DNA from: Flavobacteriales bacterium UBA2104 | GTDB lineage: Bacteria > Bacteroidota > Bacteroidia > Flavobacteriales_D > Crocinitomicaceae | Assembly (NCBI GenBank): GCA_002331485.1 | Contig: DCYS01000027.1 | Span: forward strand, 1 to 64,000 | Direction: 5' to 3' | DNA length: 64,000 nt | Made by a program: the position numbers and the translations under genes | The notes under the pieces: model-generated | What the model was told of the DNA's origin: nothing | Seen by the model: only the letters and a program-made list of their open reading frames with translations | Databases searched by the model: none | Part shown: positions 1 through 8,493 of the stretch, piece by piece | How positions within the stretch are numbered: the first letter of the stretch is position 1 | How the letters are laid out: every line of letters begins with the position of its first letter

Positions 1-1087
1 CATGTACAGTGGTTATAGATATGGGTTCCAAGGACAGGAGAAGGATGACGAGGTGAAGGGTGAAGGAAACAGCATCAATTACAAGTACAGAATGCACGAC
101 CCTAGAATTGGTCGGTTCTTTGCGGTGGACCCGTTAGCTGCAAGTTATCCTCATAATTCACCTTATGCATTTAGTGAAAACGTAGTTATAAATGCAATAG
201 AACTGGAGGGTCTTGAGAAATTTACTTTATTTACGACAGGAAGACTTGCAGGTGCGGGAGCTTTTTACAACTCAGTCACGGGCCAAAATAAAGATTTACT
301 TTTTATTACTAATTCTAAACTAATCCGCAGAAACCTCTCTTTTAATGAATCTACTAGTACGATGAACAGTAACCTAATACAGAGGTTGAGTAAAATTGGT
401 CGAAATAATAATGACGCAACCATACCAACTACAGGTGAAACGGTACAAGTTCGACAAACTAAGGAATTTGTTGAATTACCTGATTCTCATGTTTTGTTAG
501 CAATTACAGAGCTAATGCGAACAAATCCAGAGAATGGAAGGAGAATCAATGAAAACGGGCTTTACAATTTTTTCACAGACCCCGCAAATCAAGTGCAAAG
601 CACTATAAGCGGTCCTAACAGCTCTACCGGCGTCTCTTCCACTTTCCCTATAGCAGGAGGTGCTACAGGAGGATTTGTATCTTTTAATCCAACAGCTCCA
701 AGTGGTGTAGGTGCACAAACATTTCAAATTACAGACCAAAATGGTAATGTAATTCCTCTCACTGACATATCAACAGGAACAGTAGTTACAACTGGTACAT
801 CCACTGCAATACCCGCAGGCACAACTGCAACAGGAGGGGCAGCAGGTGGTGCAAGACAGTATTCCTTTGCTGTTCCTGCAAACACTTCATTTTTAACAAT
901 AACAGTTACTTCTGGTGGAAGTGGAACATTTTCAACACGAGTTTCAACTTTTGGTCCAGATAATTCTGCCACAACAACTCCTTCAACTCCTACTCAGGCT
1001 CCTAATGTTACCGTTATAACTAATGGTACAGATGTACAACCTAGAAGAAATAATAATGGAGGTGAGGGAATCGCAGTAAATCAATAA
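1..1087 (+). CDS. RHS repeat-associated core protein, C-terminal part (5' end outside window)
   Basis: The reading frame is already open at the left edge, so only the last ~361 residues are seen. Residues 1-70 carry the conserved end of the RHS/YD-repeat core: a YGFQGQE-DDE segment, then Y-K-YRMHDPRIGRFFAVDPLA, then the SPYAFSENVVINAIELEGLE stretch after which RHS proteins become variable. In this family the core forms a shell enclosing a C-terminal toxin released after the DPLA region; that is established for RHS proteins and inferred here. The ~290-residue tail is not a toxin fold I recognise: its first 130 residues are polar, and the last ~160 are rich in Gly, Thr and Ser and look beta-structured. 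The next gene starts 2 bases later and is the obvious immunity or partner candidate. The RHS identification is firm; the tail's activity is unknown. Confidence 0.85.
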   Translation, partial: MYSGYRYGFQGQEKDDEVKGEGNSINYKYRMHDPRIGRFFAVDPLAASYPHNSPYAFSENVVINAIELEGLEKFTLFTTGRLAGAGAFYNSVTGQNKDLLFITNSKLIRRNLSFNESTSTMNSNLIQRLSKIGRNNNDATIPTTGETVQVRQTKEFVELPDSHVLLAITELMRTNPENGRRINENGLYNFFTDPANQVQSTISGPNSSTGVSSTFPIAGGATGGFVSFNPTAPSGVGAQTFQITDQNGNVIPLTDISTGTVVTTGTSTAIPAGTTATGGAAGGARQYSFAVPANTSFLTITVTSGGSGTFSTRVSTFGPDNSATTTPSTPTQAPNVTVITNGTDVQPRRNNNGGEGIAVNQ

Positions 1088-1089
1088 CT

Positions 1090-1797
1090 ATGAAATTTTC
1101 AATTACAATATTTATTTTATTTATTAACCTGTCCGTTCTAACTCAGGTCAATATTAGTTTCGAAACTGAGACTAATGAAGAGTTATTTTTACATATGACT
1201 AATTCAGGTCGTAAAAGTCCAAATTCAACATATGAATCTGGAGAACTTAAAGAAGTGTTTTTTTATAATGAAACGTATAGTAAAGACTCTGTTAAGCGGT
1301 ATTATGAAAATGGGAATATTGCATTTGAGGGTTATTGCTTCAAAAAGACTTTAATAGAGAATAATCCCTTAACAGAATCATCTTATTTTTTAAAATCATT
1401 TGAAAAGTCTTATTATCAAGACAGTTCTTTACGATCGGTTTATTATTATGACATTAATCTTGGTAAAACTACATCTCTGTTTCACTATTACAGTGAGAGT
1501 TGTGAACAAATTGTTTATTCCAAAGAATGGTTACATGGTTTGAAAATTAATGGATTATTCCAAAAGTTTATACCAGAAACTAAAAAATGGATATTTGAAA
1601 TATATAGACATGGTAAATTAATTGAAAAATGGTACGCTTCCTCAATAAATTATTCAGAATCACAATCGTACTTGGTGGTTAATAAAGTTGAAACATCCAA
1701 GTCAAAAGTCTTGACTAAAAAACGTAAAATAAGAAGGCACTTCTCTACAATAAAACTAGTCAGAGTAGGGGGTCAATTTATTATATACCAATTATAG
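1090..1797 (+). CDS. Exported YwqK/MORN-like protein, possible RHS partner or immunity protein
   Basis: This 235-residue protein begins with a Sec-type signal peptide (MKFSITIFILFINLSVLTQ). Residues ~45-85 contain text typical of YwqK-type MORN-variant repeats: YESGELKEVFFYNE followed by VKRYYENGNIAFEG. Further Y-Y-D/G-K-containing beta repeats follow to about residue 185, and the C-terminus is basic (KSKVLTKKRKIRRH). YwqK-like proteins are frequent partners of polymorphic toxins. The ATG lies 2 bases after the stop of the RHS gene, so the two are almost certainly cotranscribed. If it is an immunity protein, the signal peptide implies protection in the periplasm or at the outer membrane. That role is inference from position; the repeat resemblance is moderate. 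Confidence 0.6.
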   Translation: MKFSITIFILFINLSVLTQVNISFETETNEELFLHMTNSGRKSPNSTYESGELKEVFFYNETYSKDSVKRYYENGNIAFEGYCFKKTLIENNPLTESSYFLKSFEKSYYQDSSLRSVYYYDINLGKTTSLFHYYSESCEQIVYSKEWLHGLKINGLFQKFIPETKKWIFEIYRHGKLIEKWYASSINYSESQSYLVVNKVETSKSKVLTKKRKIRRHFSTIKLVRVGGQFIIYQL

Positions 1798-1842
1798 TAT
1801 TTTGGAAATAGAGTTAATTGTTTTTCAATTGATATTATTTGA

Positions 1843-2106
1843 ACCATATTACAAACAAAAAGTAAAGCTTATAAAATATTGCGAAAAACTAAAGCTTACA
1901 ACTACCGAGTAAACAAATACACATACTCCAACCTAAATGGTCACAATTAATTGCATAAAGACAATTGTCAACACAATAATTCTTTGACAAACTTTGAAGA
2001 GCTGGGAGTATTTTCAAATTGTACCAATGCTGTAACATCTGCAAGGGCTAAGGGCTATAATGCTGATGGTTGTGTGAATTGTGTTTCGGAATGTCATAGG
2101 GGGTAG
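1843..2106 (+). pseudogene. Decayed coding relic, probably an orphan RHS C-terminal tip
   Basis: This interval has no intact gene but reads as protein in one frame interrupted by a single TAA at 1948-1950. Before the stop it reads KAYNYRVNKYTYSNLNGHN; after it LHKDNCQHNN...NFEELGVFSNC, then TNAVTSARAKGYNADGC and a cysteine-rich end (VNCVSECHRG) before TAG at 2104-2106. The composition is protein-like and no start codon is evident. Displaced, promoterless C-terminal tips downstream of an intact toxin/immunity pair are a known trait of RHS loci, and the position fits. It could also be the 3' end of an unrelated lost gene. The spacer to 2153 holds nothing else that I recognise. Confidence 0.5.
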
Positions 2107-2153
2107 AAAGATGAAAAATACACACAGCCTATATATCCGTTGTATATTCGATT

Positions 2154-2894
2154 TTAATATTCAAAACTAGTCAATTCATAATAACCTGATAATTTATGCT
2201 TTCTACCTCTGTTATAAAATTCAGATCTAATTACACCAAACCCGGGTAAGAACCAAGATTTATTTGGATGAATTTCATCCGATAATTTTCCTGTCTTTTC
2301 ATATTTTATTTTTTGGGAAATAACGTAAGTTTCAAATTTACCCGCTTTAGTTGATAGTGTATCTAACCCCGTGATTTTCCGATCAAAACATCGTCTTGTC
2401 CATTCAGTCCACCCCCCTGTCAAACCCGATCCTGAGGGCGATTGAACATAAATCAGCGCATTAAAACTAAATGTTTTGGTACTTCTAAGAGAGTCTCCAA
2501 TGTTTGCTTTTTCCAGAAACTCAATACCTGGGTCATAAACCGTTGTATAGGTACTACGGTAAACGCTTCCAGTACGAAAACCATGATTGAAAAACGTCTG
2601 AATGTTGAGCCTGAGAGTTCCTGAAGCCCTTTTAATTGAGTCGGTCGAATGATATGCCGTGTCTCCGTTTTTATAGTGCCTAGTAACCTCAAGCAATATA
2701 TTTGTGATGTCCCCTTCTTTTTTATTGATCTCTAAAACCTCATAACTTGTTAAGCCTTTTGCCTTATCTCTTTTATTATATCTTGTTACTTGCCATTTTG
2801 ATCCTTTTCTTATAAGACTTGAATCAATTTCCAATTGAGCAACAACGCTAAAGCTTAAATGAACAATGACGAAAAACAGGAAGGGAAATCTCAT
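2154..2894 (-). CDS. Exported TapB/DUF3108-like protein
   Basis: This 246-residue protein starts with a clear signal peptide (MRFPFLFFVIVHLSFSVVAQ). I chose the ATG at 2892-2894 because a possible start 72 bases upstream would put 24 polar and mixed residues before the signal sequence. The mature part shows the pattern of the Bacteroidota TapB/DUF3108-like family. A G-KWQVTRYN opening is followed by a long beta-rich middle. Near residues ~180-235 come LDTLSTKAGKFETYVIS (the 'T-aG-F' element) and a W-LPGFGVIRSEFY segment. The family's biochemical role is poorly defined; it acts in the periplasm or envelope. The gene converges on the RHS relic and is divergent from the secretion operon beginning at 3030. 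Confidence 0.6.
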   Translation of the reverse strand: MRFPFLFFVIVHLSFSVVAQLEIDSSLIRKGSKWQVTRYNKRDKAKGLTSYEVLEINKKEGDITNILLEVTRHYKNGDTAYHSTDSIKRASGTLRLNIQTFFNHGFRTGSVYRSTYTTVYDPGIEFLEKANIGDSLRSTKTFSFNALIYVQSPSGSGLTGGWTEWTRRCFDRKITGLDTLSTKAGKFETYVISQKIKYEKTGKLSDEIHPNKSWFLPGFGVIRSEFYNRGRKHKLSGYYELTSFEY

Positions 2895-2982
2895 ATCTAT
2901 GCAACTAGGTTTTAAGTTATTTCTCAACAAATATAACAACTTAACTATATTTGGTAACTGGAGCAATATCTTAACACCCCCC

Positions 2983-3013
2983 TTTCATTTCTCCATAAAA
3001 ACTCATAAGTTTG
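2983..3013 (+). promoter_or_regulatory. Promoter of the secretion operon (Bacteroidota -33/-7 type)
   Basis: TTTC at 2983-2986, a 19-base spacer, then TAAGTTTG at 3006-3013. This matches the Bacteroidota primary-sigma consensus (TTTG, about 19-20 bases, TAnnTTTG) with one mismatch. Transcription would start a few bases downstream, just ahead of the pseudopilin ATG at 3030. Confidence 0.55.
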
Positions 3014-3029
3014 AACCATAGAAAACTAT

Positions 3030-3479
3030 ATGCATCCACTGATGAAATTTAACATGCAAAGACCATCTGTTCAAAAAGATAAATCAGGTAGATTAAAAGC
3101 GTTCTCGTTAGCAGAGATTCTTATTGTATTAGCCGTGATCGGTATTTTGATCATGTTAGTGGTTCCAAATCAAACTGCTGTTGCATCAAGAGCAAAAGCG
3201 ATTGAAGCGCAGACTGCTCTAAATAACTTGCATAATTTGCAGTATGCTCACTTTTTACAGTATTCAAAGTATTCATCAGATCTGGACAAAATTGATTACG
3301 TACCTAATAAATTAGTTACGGAAGGCGGGCGAGCCAACTATAAAATTGAAATCGTCGAGGCTTCTACTTCAGGTTTTAAAGCAAAAGCTACGGCAGTTGT
3401 CGACTTCAACGGAAATGGCACGTTCAACACCTGGGTAGTGGATGAAACTGGAGAGGTAAAAGAGACGCAAAAAGACTAA
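3030..3479 (+). CDS. Type II secretion/type IV pilus-like major pseudopilin (GspG-like)
   Basis: This 149-residue protein carries a class III (prepilin) signal. A positively charged leader ends in KA, followed by FSLAEILIVLAVIGILIMLVV. Cleavage after Ala would leave Phe at +1 and the invariant Glu at +5, followed by the usual hydrophobic helix with polymerisation function. The C-terminal part ends in a beta region with a DFNGNGTFN segment resembling the calcium-loop region of GspG-type pseudopilins. Other ATGs at 3042 and 3054 are possible; 3030 is kept because the promoter lies immediately upstream. The gene is first in the operon and is followed without spacing by its presumed processing enzyme. 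It is the only pilin-like protein in the window. Confidence 0.85.
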   Translation: MHPLMKFNMQRPSVQKDKSGRLKAFSLAEILIVLAVIGILIMLVVPNQTAVASRAKAIEAQTALNNLHNLQYAHFLQYSKYSSDLDKIDYVPNKLVTEGGRANYKIEIVEASTSGFKAKATAVVDFNGNGTFNTWVVDETGEVKETQKD

Positions 3480-3983
3480 ATGGGTGGTCTTATCTTCGCC
3501 TCTATTATTATGGTCGTGATTTCATATCAAGATCTTAAAGATCGATCCATTCATTGGATCACAATCCCTTTACTGTTCTTAAGTTTATTGTGGTGGCAAG
3601 ATTTTTCCATTTCTGCTCTAGTCGAAACGGTTAAAAACCTTTTATTCATACTTGTCATCCTATTTTTTCTAACGGTCTATGTCAGTTTTAAGCATCGATC
3701 CTATCAAAACATAACAGAATCCTATTTTGGTTGGGGTGATATCTTGTTTTTATTAGCCATAACACCTGCTTTTTCAAATCAGGTTTTTATGCTTTTTTTT
3801 ATTGGATGTACAATCGTGGTGTTAATTATCTCACTGATTTTAATGAAAATGACACCTACATTCGAAGTCATACCATACGCGGGTCTTTTTGCCCTGCTAT
3901 TAAACGGATTTTTATTATTTTCAACGTTCATTAACGACAAAGCACTGTTATATCTTGAATCAAACTTTTTTCTGATTGAATAA
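3480..3983 (+). CDS. Short A24-family prepilin peptidase
   Basis: This 167-residue integral membrane protein has about six hydrophobic segments. It carries the two catalytic aspartates of A24 peptidases. The first is in SYQDLKDRSIHWITIPLL near the N-terminus (the D-x5-IP element); the second is in YFGWGDILFLL (the GxGD element). It lacks the N-terminal zinc/methylase half of full-length PilD/GspO, so it may only cleave, or methylation may be done elsewhere. Its ATG follows the pseudopilin TAA directly (TAAATG), and its own TAA overlaps the start of gspE by 8 bases. It is predicted to process the upstream pseudopilin at the inner membrane. Confidence 0.85.
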   Translation: MGGLIFASIIMVVISYQDLKDRSIHWITIPLLFLSLLWWQDFSISALVETVKNLLFILVILFFLTVYVSFKHRSYQNITESYFGWGDILFLLAITPAFSNQVFMLFFIGCTIVVLIISLILMKMTPTFEVIPYAGLFALLLNGFLLFSTFINDKALLYLESNFFLIE

Positions 3984-5388
3984 AACCACCGAAATAGCAC
4001 TAACTCCTGAACAGCAACAGTTCATCCCGGCAGATTTAGCCTGGAACTATCGAGTAATTCCCAGAGAGATTTCAGGTGACGTGGCTCAATTTTATATTGA
4101 TGAAAATCAATCAAAAGATGCAGCAAAGGAAGAACTGGAAGTTATGCTAGGGGTTTCTATTGACTTTGAACCTCTTGAAAAGGACGCCATTCAACGTTTG
4201 TTGGGAACGTATTACCGTAAAGTTCAAAATCAGGAGAAAAAAGCGCTTTCCGTTAATGGTAAAACAGATTTTGTTGACAAAATCATCACAGAAGCAGAGG
4301 GATTAGGAAGTTCTGATATCCACATTGAGAAATTCGAGGAGAAAGGACGGGTGCGAATGCGTATCGATGGTCATTTGATGGAACGCTATACCATTCCTGT
4401 AGAAACCTATCCTGAATTGGTGAATAAAATCAAGATCAAAGCAAATCTGGATATTTCAGAAAAGCGTTTGCCACAAGATGGACGAATCCAGTATGGTGAT
4501 TTCGATATTCGTGTTTCCATTTTACCCACGTTGCACGGTGAAAAGATTGTATTGCGTATTCTCGGTCAAGATGCTACCAACATTCACATTGATGGGTTGG
4601 GAATGACCTCCGAAGAAAAATACAACTACCTCGAAGGCATTAAAAAACCAAATGGAATCATTTTAATTTCGGGACCAACGGGTTCAGGTAAAACAACGAC
4701 ATTATATGCAACATTGAAATTGCTCAATGAAGAAAAGCGCAACATCGTTACCGTTGAGGATCCTATTGAATATACGCTCGATGGAATTAATCAAGTACAA
4801 TTAAAAGAAGATATTGGTTTAACGTTTACATCTGCCCTTCGCTCATTCTTGCGTCAGGATCCTGATGTGATCATGCTCGGTGAGATTCGTGATGGAGAAA
4901 CCGCACAAATGGCGATTAGAGCAGCTTTAACAGGTCACCTGGTGCTATCTACAATACACACTAACTCTGCATGGGGAACGATCTCTAGACTAATAGATAT
5001 GGGTGTTCCTTCGTTTTTGTTGGCGAATACATTAAACTGTAGTGTAGCTCAACGATTGGTGAGAAAACTGTGCGATAATTGTAAAATAGAGGAAGGGGTT
5101 AATCTCGAAGATGTACCGAATTCTTTTGATCGAAACAAAATCCCAAAAAAGCACTTTGTTAATGTCGGTTGTGATGAATGCCACTTTACAGGATATAAAG
5201 GAAGACAAGCGCTTTACGAGATCATTCCGATTCAGGGAGAACTGACTGACAAAATAAAAAACGAAGAATTGAAGGTCGAACAATTGCTAAAAGAAAAAGG
5301 AGTTGTATGTTTGTCAGATCGAGCACTTGAGCTATGGAAAAATGGAACTACAACTCTTGAAGAAATCTATGCTTTCCTGATTAGTTAA
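3976..5388 (+). CDS. gspE: GspE/PilB-family secretion/assembly ATPase
   Basis: This 470-residue cytoplasmic hexameric ATPase should power pseudopilus assembly. Visible motifs are Walker A GPTGSGKT at 233-240, the Asp box (TVEDPIEY), Walker B (DPDVIMLGEIRD), the His box (GHLVLSTIHTN), and the zinc-binding C-terminal domain with CxxC pairs at 366/369 and 399/402. The N-terminal domain (LTPEQQQFIPADLAWNYRVIPREI) is the GspE/PilB type. The start must be TTG at 3976: an in-frame TGA immediately precedes it and the next Met is about 57 residues in. The start overlaps the prepilin peptidase stop, indicating translational coupling. Whether the system is called type II secretion or type IV pilus cannot be settled from the ATPase alone. 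Confidence 0.95.
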   Translation: MNKTTEIALTPEQQQFIPADLAWNYRVIPREISGDVAQFYIDENQSKDAAKEELEVMLGVSIDFEPLEKDAIQRLLGTYYRKVQNQEKKALSVNGKTDFVDKIITEAEGLGSSDIHIEKFEEKGRVRMRIDGHLMERYTIPVETYPELVNKIKIKANLDISEKRLPQDGRIQYGDFDIRVSILPTLHGEKIVLRILGQDATNIHIDGLGMTSEEKYNYLEGIKKPNGIILISGPTGSGKTTTLYATLKLLNEEKRNIVTVEDPIEYTLDGINQVQLKEDIGLTFTSALRSFLRQDPDVIMLGEIRDGETAQMAIRAALTGHLVLSTIHTNSAWGTISRLIDMGVPSFLLANTLNCSVAQRLVRKLCDNCKIEEGVNLEDVPNSFDRNKIPKKHFVNVGCDECHFTGYKGRQALYEIIPIQGELTDKIKNEELKVEQLLKEKGVVCLSDRALELWKNGTTTLEEIYAFLIS

Positions 5389-5392
5389 TTTA

Positions 5393-7324
5393 ATGCCAAA
5401 CCGAAACCAACATACCACGATTATTCTCGCATTTTTATTAATGCTCCTCCCCTTCTCTGCTCATCTGCAGGATTGGACAATCGAAGAGCTAAATGCCGAG
5501 TTGGATTCAATGGCAAAAGTTCAAGAAGGATTGACTAATGAGGTACAACTTAACGTTACCCGAATCGAAATGGCTGATTTACTCAATACGATTGGGGTTG
5601 AAAACAACCTTAACTTGAGTGTAGATCCAAACTTGATTCAACCCGTTGCTTATAACTTCTATGACGTATTGGTGAAGGATGTTTTTGTATTTCTTTACAC
5701 GAATTATGACATTGATATAGAGTTTGTAGGTTCTATTATTTCATTTAAGAATAGGCCAAAGTCAAAGCCTCAGCCAAAAGCTTATGAAAGAGACATTCCT
5801 GAAATAGAGTATAATGCACAAAACACTTTTCTTTCTGTAGATTTAGATAATGATACTCTACAGTATGTAACGCATGAAATCACAAAGCTTTCAGGCAAGA
5901 ACATCATTGTAGATAATAACATCAAATACGAACGTGTTTCAGGTTACTTCGTCAATCGACCTATAGGTGATATCATGAAGATGATCGCTGACGCTAACGA
6001 TCTGGAAATAGAGAATAAAAACAACAGTTTCTATTTCAAAAGAGCAGCTGTAACAACTCAGAACAACAATTCCAACGTGCGTAGGAATAATCGTAACTCT
6101 AATTCTCGAAACAATGGTCAAAATGGAAACAATGAGAACCTGCAATTGGAAAAACTGAGCGATGGAACACTGTCTATTAGTGCTAATGATGTGTCGATTA
6201 AGGACATTATTACTCAATCGGCCAATGAGTTGAATGAGCATTATTTCATGTATGAAATGCCTGAAGGGAATATTACTCTTTCGGCAAACCAAATTACGTT
6301 TGAGCAATTGCTAAACAAGTGCCTAATGGGGACTGACTTTTCATACAAAGAAAAAGATCGCGTTTACGTAATTGGTCAGCAAATTTCAGAAAGTTTACGT
6401 GCTACAGAGTTAATAAAATTAGAATACCGAACAGTAGAGAATATTCTTGAATTGGTTCCTAAAGAATTGGTTAATGGATTAGAGGTTCACGAATTCATTG
6501 AATTAAATGGATTAGTTGTTTCTGGGTCTTCAAGGCGATTAGAAGAATTAAAGGCGTTCCTCCACTCTATTGATCAAGTTGTGCCAATGGTTCAAATTGA
6601 CATTATTATCCTTTATTCCCAAAAAGGAAGTGATTTGGCAACCGGAATTAAAGCCGCGTTGGACGCCAATAATCAGCAAACAAGCGGTCAGATTTATCCT
6701 GAATTAGATATGAACTATAATTCTACCTCTGTAAACGCAATAATTGATGCATTAAATGGGTTTGGAAATTTAAATTTAGGAAAAGTAACTTCTGATTTCT
6801 TTTTATCGCTTCAGGCGCTAGAATCTAATAACGTAGTTGAAACAAATTCAACTCCAAAAATATCGACGTTGAACGGTCATGAAGCGTCAATTTCAATTGG
6901 TGAGCAGCGCTATTATCAGGAAGAAAGAGTCCAGATATCAAATGTTGTAGGAAATGCGAATGTTCAGAACAGTAGGGTCTGGAAGCAAATTGAAGCTTCA
7001 TTGGAGGTCGAAATAAAACCATTTGTTTCTTCTGATGAACATGTGACACTAGAGATCGCGGTAGGTCAAAATGATTTCGGAGAACAAGTTGATCCTACTG
7101 CTCCACCAAATAAAACAACACAAACGTTTAAATCATTCGTTCGTGTTAAAAACGGAGAAGTTATATTGATGGGTGGACTTGAAAAGAAATCAAGTCGAGA
7201 TACAGGGTCTGGAGTGCCAATTCTATCGCGTATCCCAATATTAAAATGGTTCCTTTCCAGCCGCAATAAATCAAAAGAGAAATCTAAGCTTCACATTCTT
7301 ATTCGTCCAACGGTAACTTACTAA
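5393..7324 (+). CDS. gspD: Secretin (GspD/PilQ family outer-membrane channel)
   Basis: This 643-residue protein begins with a signal peptide (residues 1-26, hydrophobic core TIILAFLLMLLPFSAHL). Periplasmic N-domains follow, including the secretin/TonB N0-like start (VQLNVTRIEMADLLNTIG). An Asn/Arg-rich low-complexity linker at ~225-250 is followed by further N-domains and a C-terminal secretin domain from ~400. The diagnostic end GEVILMGGLEKKSSRDTGSGVPILSRIP, then LKWFL...KLHILIRPTV, is that of GspD/PilQ. It would form the outer-membrane gate. There is no lipobox. The gene follows gspE by 4 bases, and its TAA overlaps the next ATG (TAATG). Very Asn-rich linkers are not standard in secretins and may be a lineage feature. 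Confidence 0.92.
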   Translation: MPNRNQHTTIILAFLLMLLPFSAHLQDWTIEELNAELDSMAKVQEGLTNEVQLNVTRIEMADLLNTIGVENNLNLSVDPNLIQPVAYNFYDVLVKDVFVFLYTNYDIDIEFVGSIISFKNRPKSKPQPKAYERDIPEIEYNAQNTFLSVDLDNDTLQYVTHEITKLSGKNIIVDNNIKYERVSGYFVNRPIGDIMKMIADANDLEIENKNNSFYFKRAAVTTQNNNSNVRRNNRNSNSRNNGQNGNNENLQLEKLSDGTLSISANDVSIKDIITQSANELNEHYFMYEMPEGNITLSANQITFEQLLNKCLMGTDFSYKEKDRVYVIGQQISESLRATELIKLEYRTVENILELVPKELVNGLEVHEFIELNGLVVSGSSRRLEELKAFLHSIDQVVPMVQIDIIILYSQKGSDLATGIKAALDANNQQTSGQIYPELDMNYNSTSVNAIIDALNGFGNLNLGKVTSDFFLSLQALESNNVVETNSTPKISTLNGHEASISIGEQRYYQEERVQISNVVGNANVQNSRVWKQIEASLEVEIKPFVSSDEHVTLEIAVGQNDFGEQVDPTAPPNKTTQTFKSFVRVKNGEVILMGGLEKKSSRDTGSGVPILSRIPILKWFLSSRNKSKEKSKLHILIRPTVTY

Positions 7325-8493
7325 TGGAATTTGATTGGAAACAAATAACGCACTTTCGAAAGGTTCAAGTAGTTTCTATCGAATTTACTGAGCAAGGTGT
7401 TATTTATAATTGGGTTCAATTAAAACGATCAAAAGGAGAGGTTCAATTAATTGATTCTAAGGATAAATTAAATGCCGAATTAATTTGTGATCAAATAATT
7501 AGTTCAATTCCCATTTTAATTCACGTAATTGGAAAAGGGGTTTTAAATAAAATCACTGATCCGAATGAAGATTATATTGAAAACGTATTAATGAATGCCG
7601 ATCCAGACGAATTTTATATTAATTATTTAGATCTGGAGGAGAAAAGATATGTTTCATTCACCCGTAAAACGGCGGTTAACGATGCTTTATCGCCGTTGAA
7701 CGACGTTAATGACAATATTCTGGATATAATTATTGGTCCTTTTCATACGTTGATCGACGATCTACGACAAAAAACGCGTTCAACGCCGATCGGATCAATT
7801 GAATTTATTAAAGGTGTTTATTCTTTTAATTCAGAAGAATTAAGTCAACGCCCAAAATTCAATGGAGAATTATTAATTAATTCTTTTTGGGCTGTTACAG
7901 TCGGATATGCTTTTTTAAAAAATCAATTATCCATTAGTGTTTTTGATTCAAAAGAACGAAAACAAAAGATTTCGAATTACCGCGATAAACGACAATTCAA
8001 ACTGATTGGAATTGGTGCTATTATTATTTTTCTAATTGCGCTAATTGGAAATTATTTCTACCAGGGACATATTAATTCCATTAATGCTGATTTAGAGGCC
8101 AAAATAATGGTCTATAGTGACAACCTAAAGAAGATTGATCAAATCGACCAGGAAATGCTCCGTAAAAAGCAATTAATTGCAAATAGCGGTATCATTCGTA
8201 ATAATTATTTCAGTACCACTCTCGATCAAATTGGATCTTCTGTTCCATCTACCATTAAATTGGAAGAAGTAAAAGTCTATCCATTAGAAAAGAAATTAAA
8301 ACGAAATGAAAAACCGGAATTTAAACGGAAATCAATTAAAATAGCCGGATCTACTCAATCCAGTGAATATGTAGACAATTGGATTGAGAAATTAAATCAA
8401 TTAGAATGGGTAGATAATGTGGCTATTTTATCTTTTACCACAAATGAAGATAAAAACACTTCTTTTTTCGAATTAAAAATCGTTGAACGATGA
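7324..8493 (+). CDS. GspL/PilM-PilN-like inner-membrane assembly protein
   Basis: This 389-residue bitopic protein has a cytoplasmic N-terminal region (1-225), one transmembrane helix (~226-246, LIGIGAIIIFLIALIGNYFY), a coiled-coil segment, and a periplasmic ferredoxin-like part ending FELKIVER. This is the layout of GspL, or of a PilM-PilN fusion, which connects the ATPase to the periplasm. Sequence similarity to either family is weak by eye. The call rests on topology, the PilN-like C-terminus (SIKIAGSTQSSEYVDNWIEKLNQ) and position between the secretin and a GspM-like protein. The ATG overlaps the secretin stop by one base. Base usage is odd: AATT occurs about once per 27 bases, far more than in gspE or gspD. 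Confidence 0.7.
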   Translation: MEFDWKQITHFRKVQVVSIEFTEQGVIYNWVQLKRSKGEVQLIDSKDKLNAELICDQIISSIPILIHVIGKGVLNKITDPNEDYIENVLMNADPDEFYINYLDLEEKRYVSFTRKTAVNDALSPLNDVNDNILDIIIGPFHTLIDDLRQKTRSTPIGSIEFIKGVYSFNSEELSQRPKFNGELLINSFWAVTVGYAFLKNQLSISVFDSKERKQKISNYRDKRQFKLIGIGAIIIFLIALIGNYFYQGHINSINADLEAKIMVYSDNLKKIDQIDQEMLRKKQLIANSGIIRNNYFSTTLDQIGSSVPSTIKLEEVKVYPLEKKLKRNEKPEFKRKSIKIAGSTQSSEYVDNWIEKLNQLEWVDNVAILSFTTNEDKNTSFFELKIVER

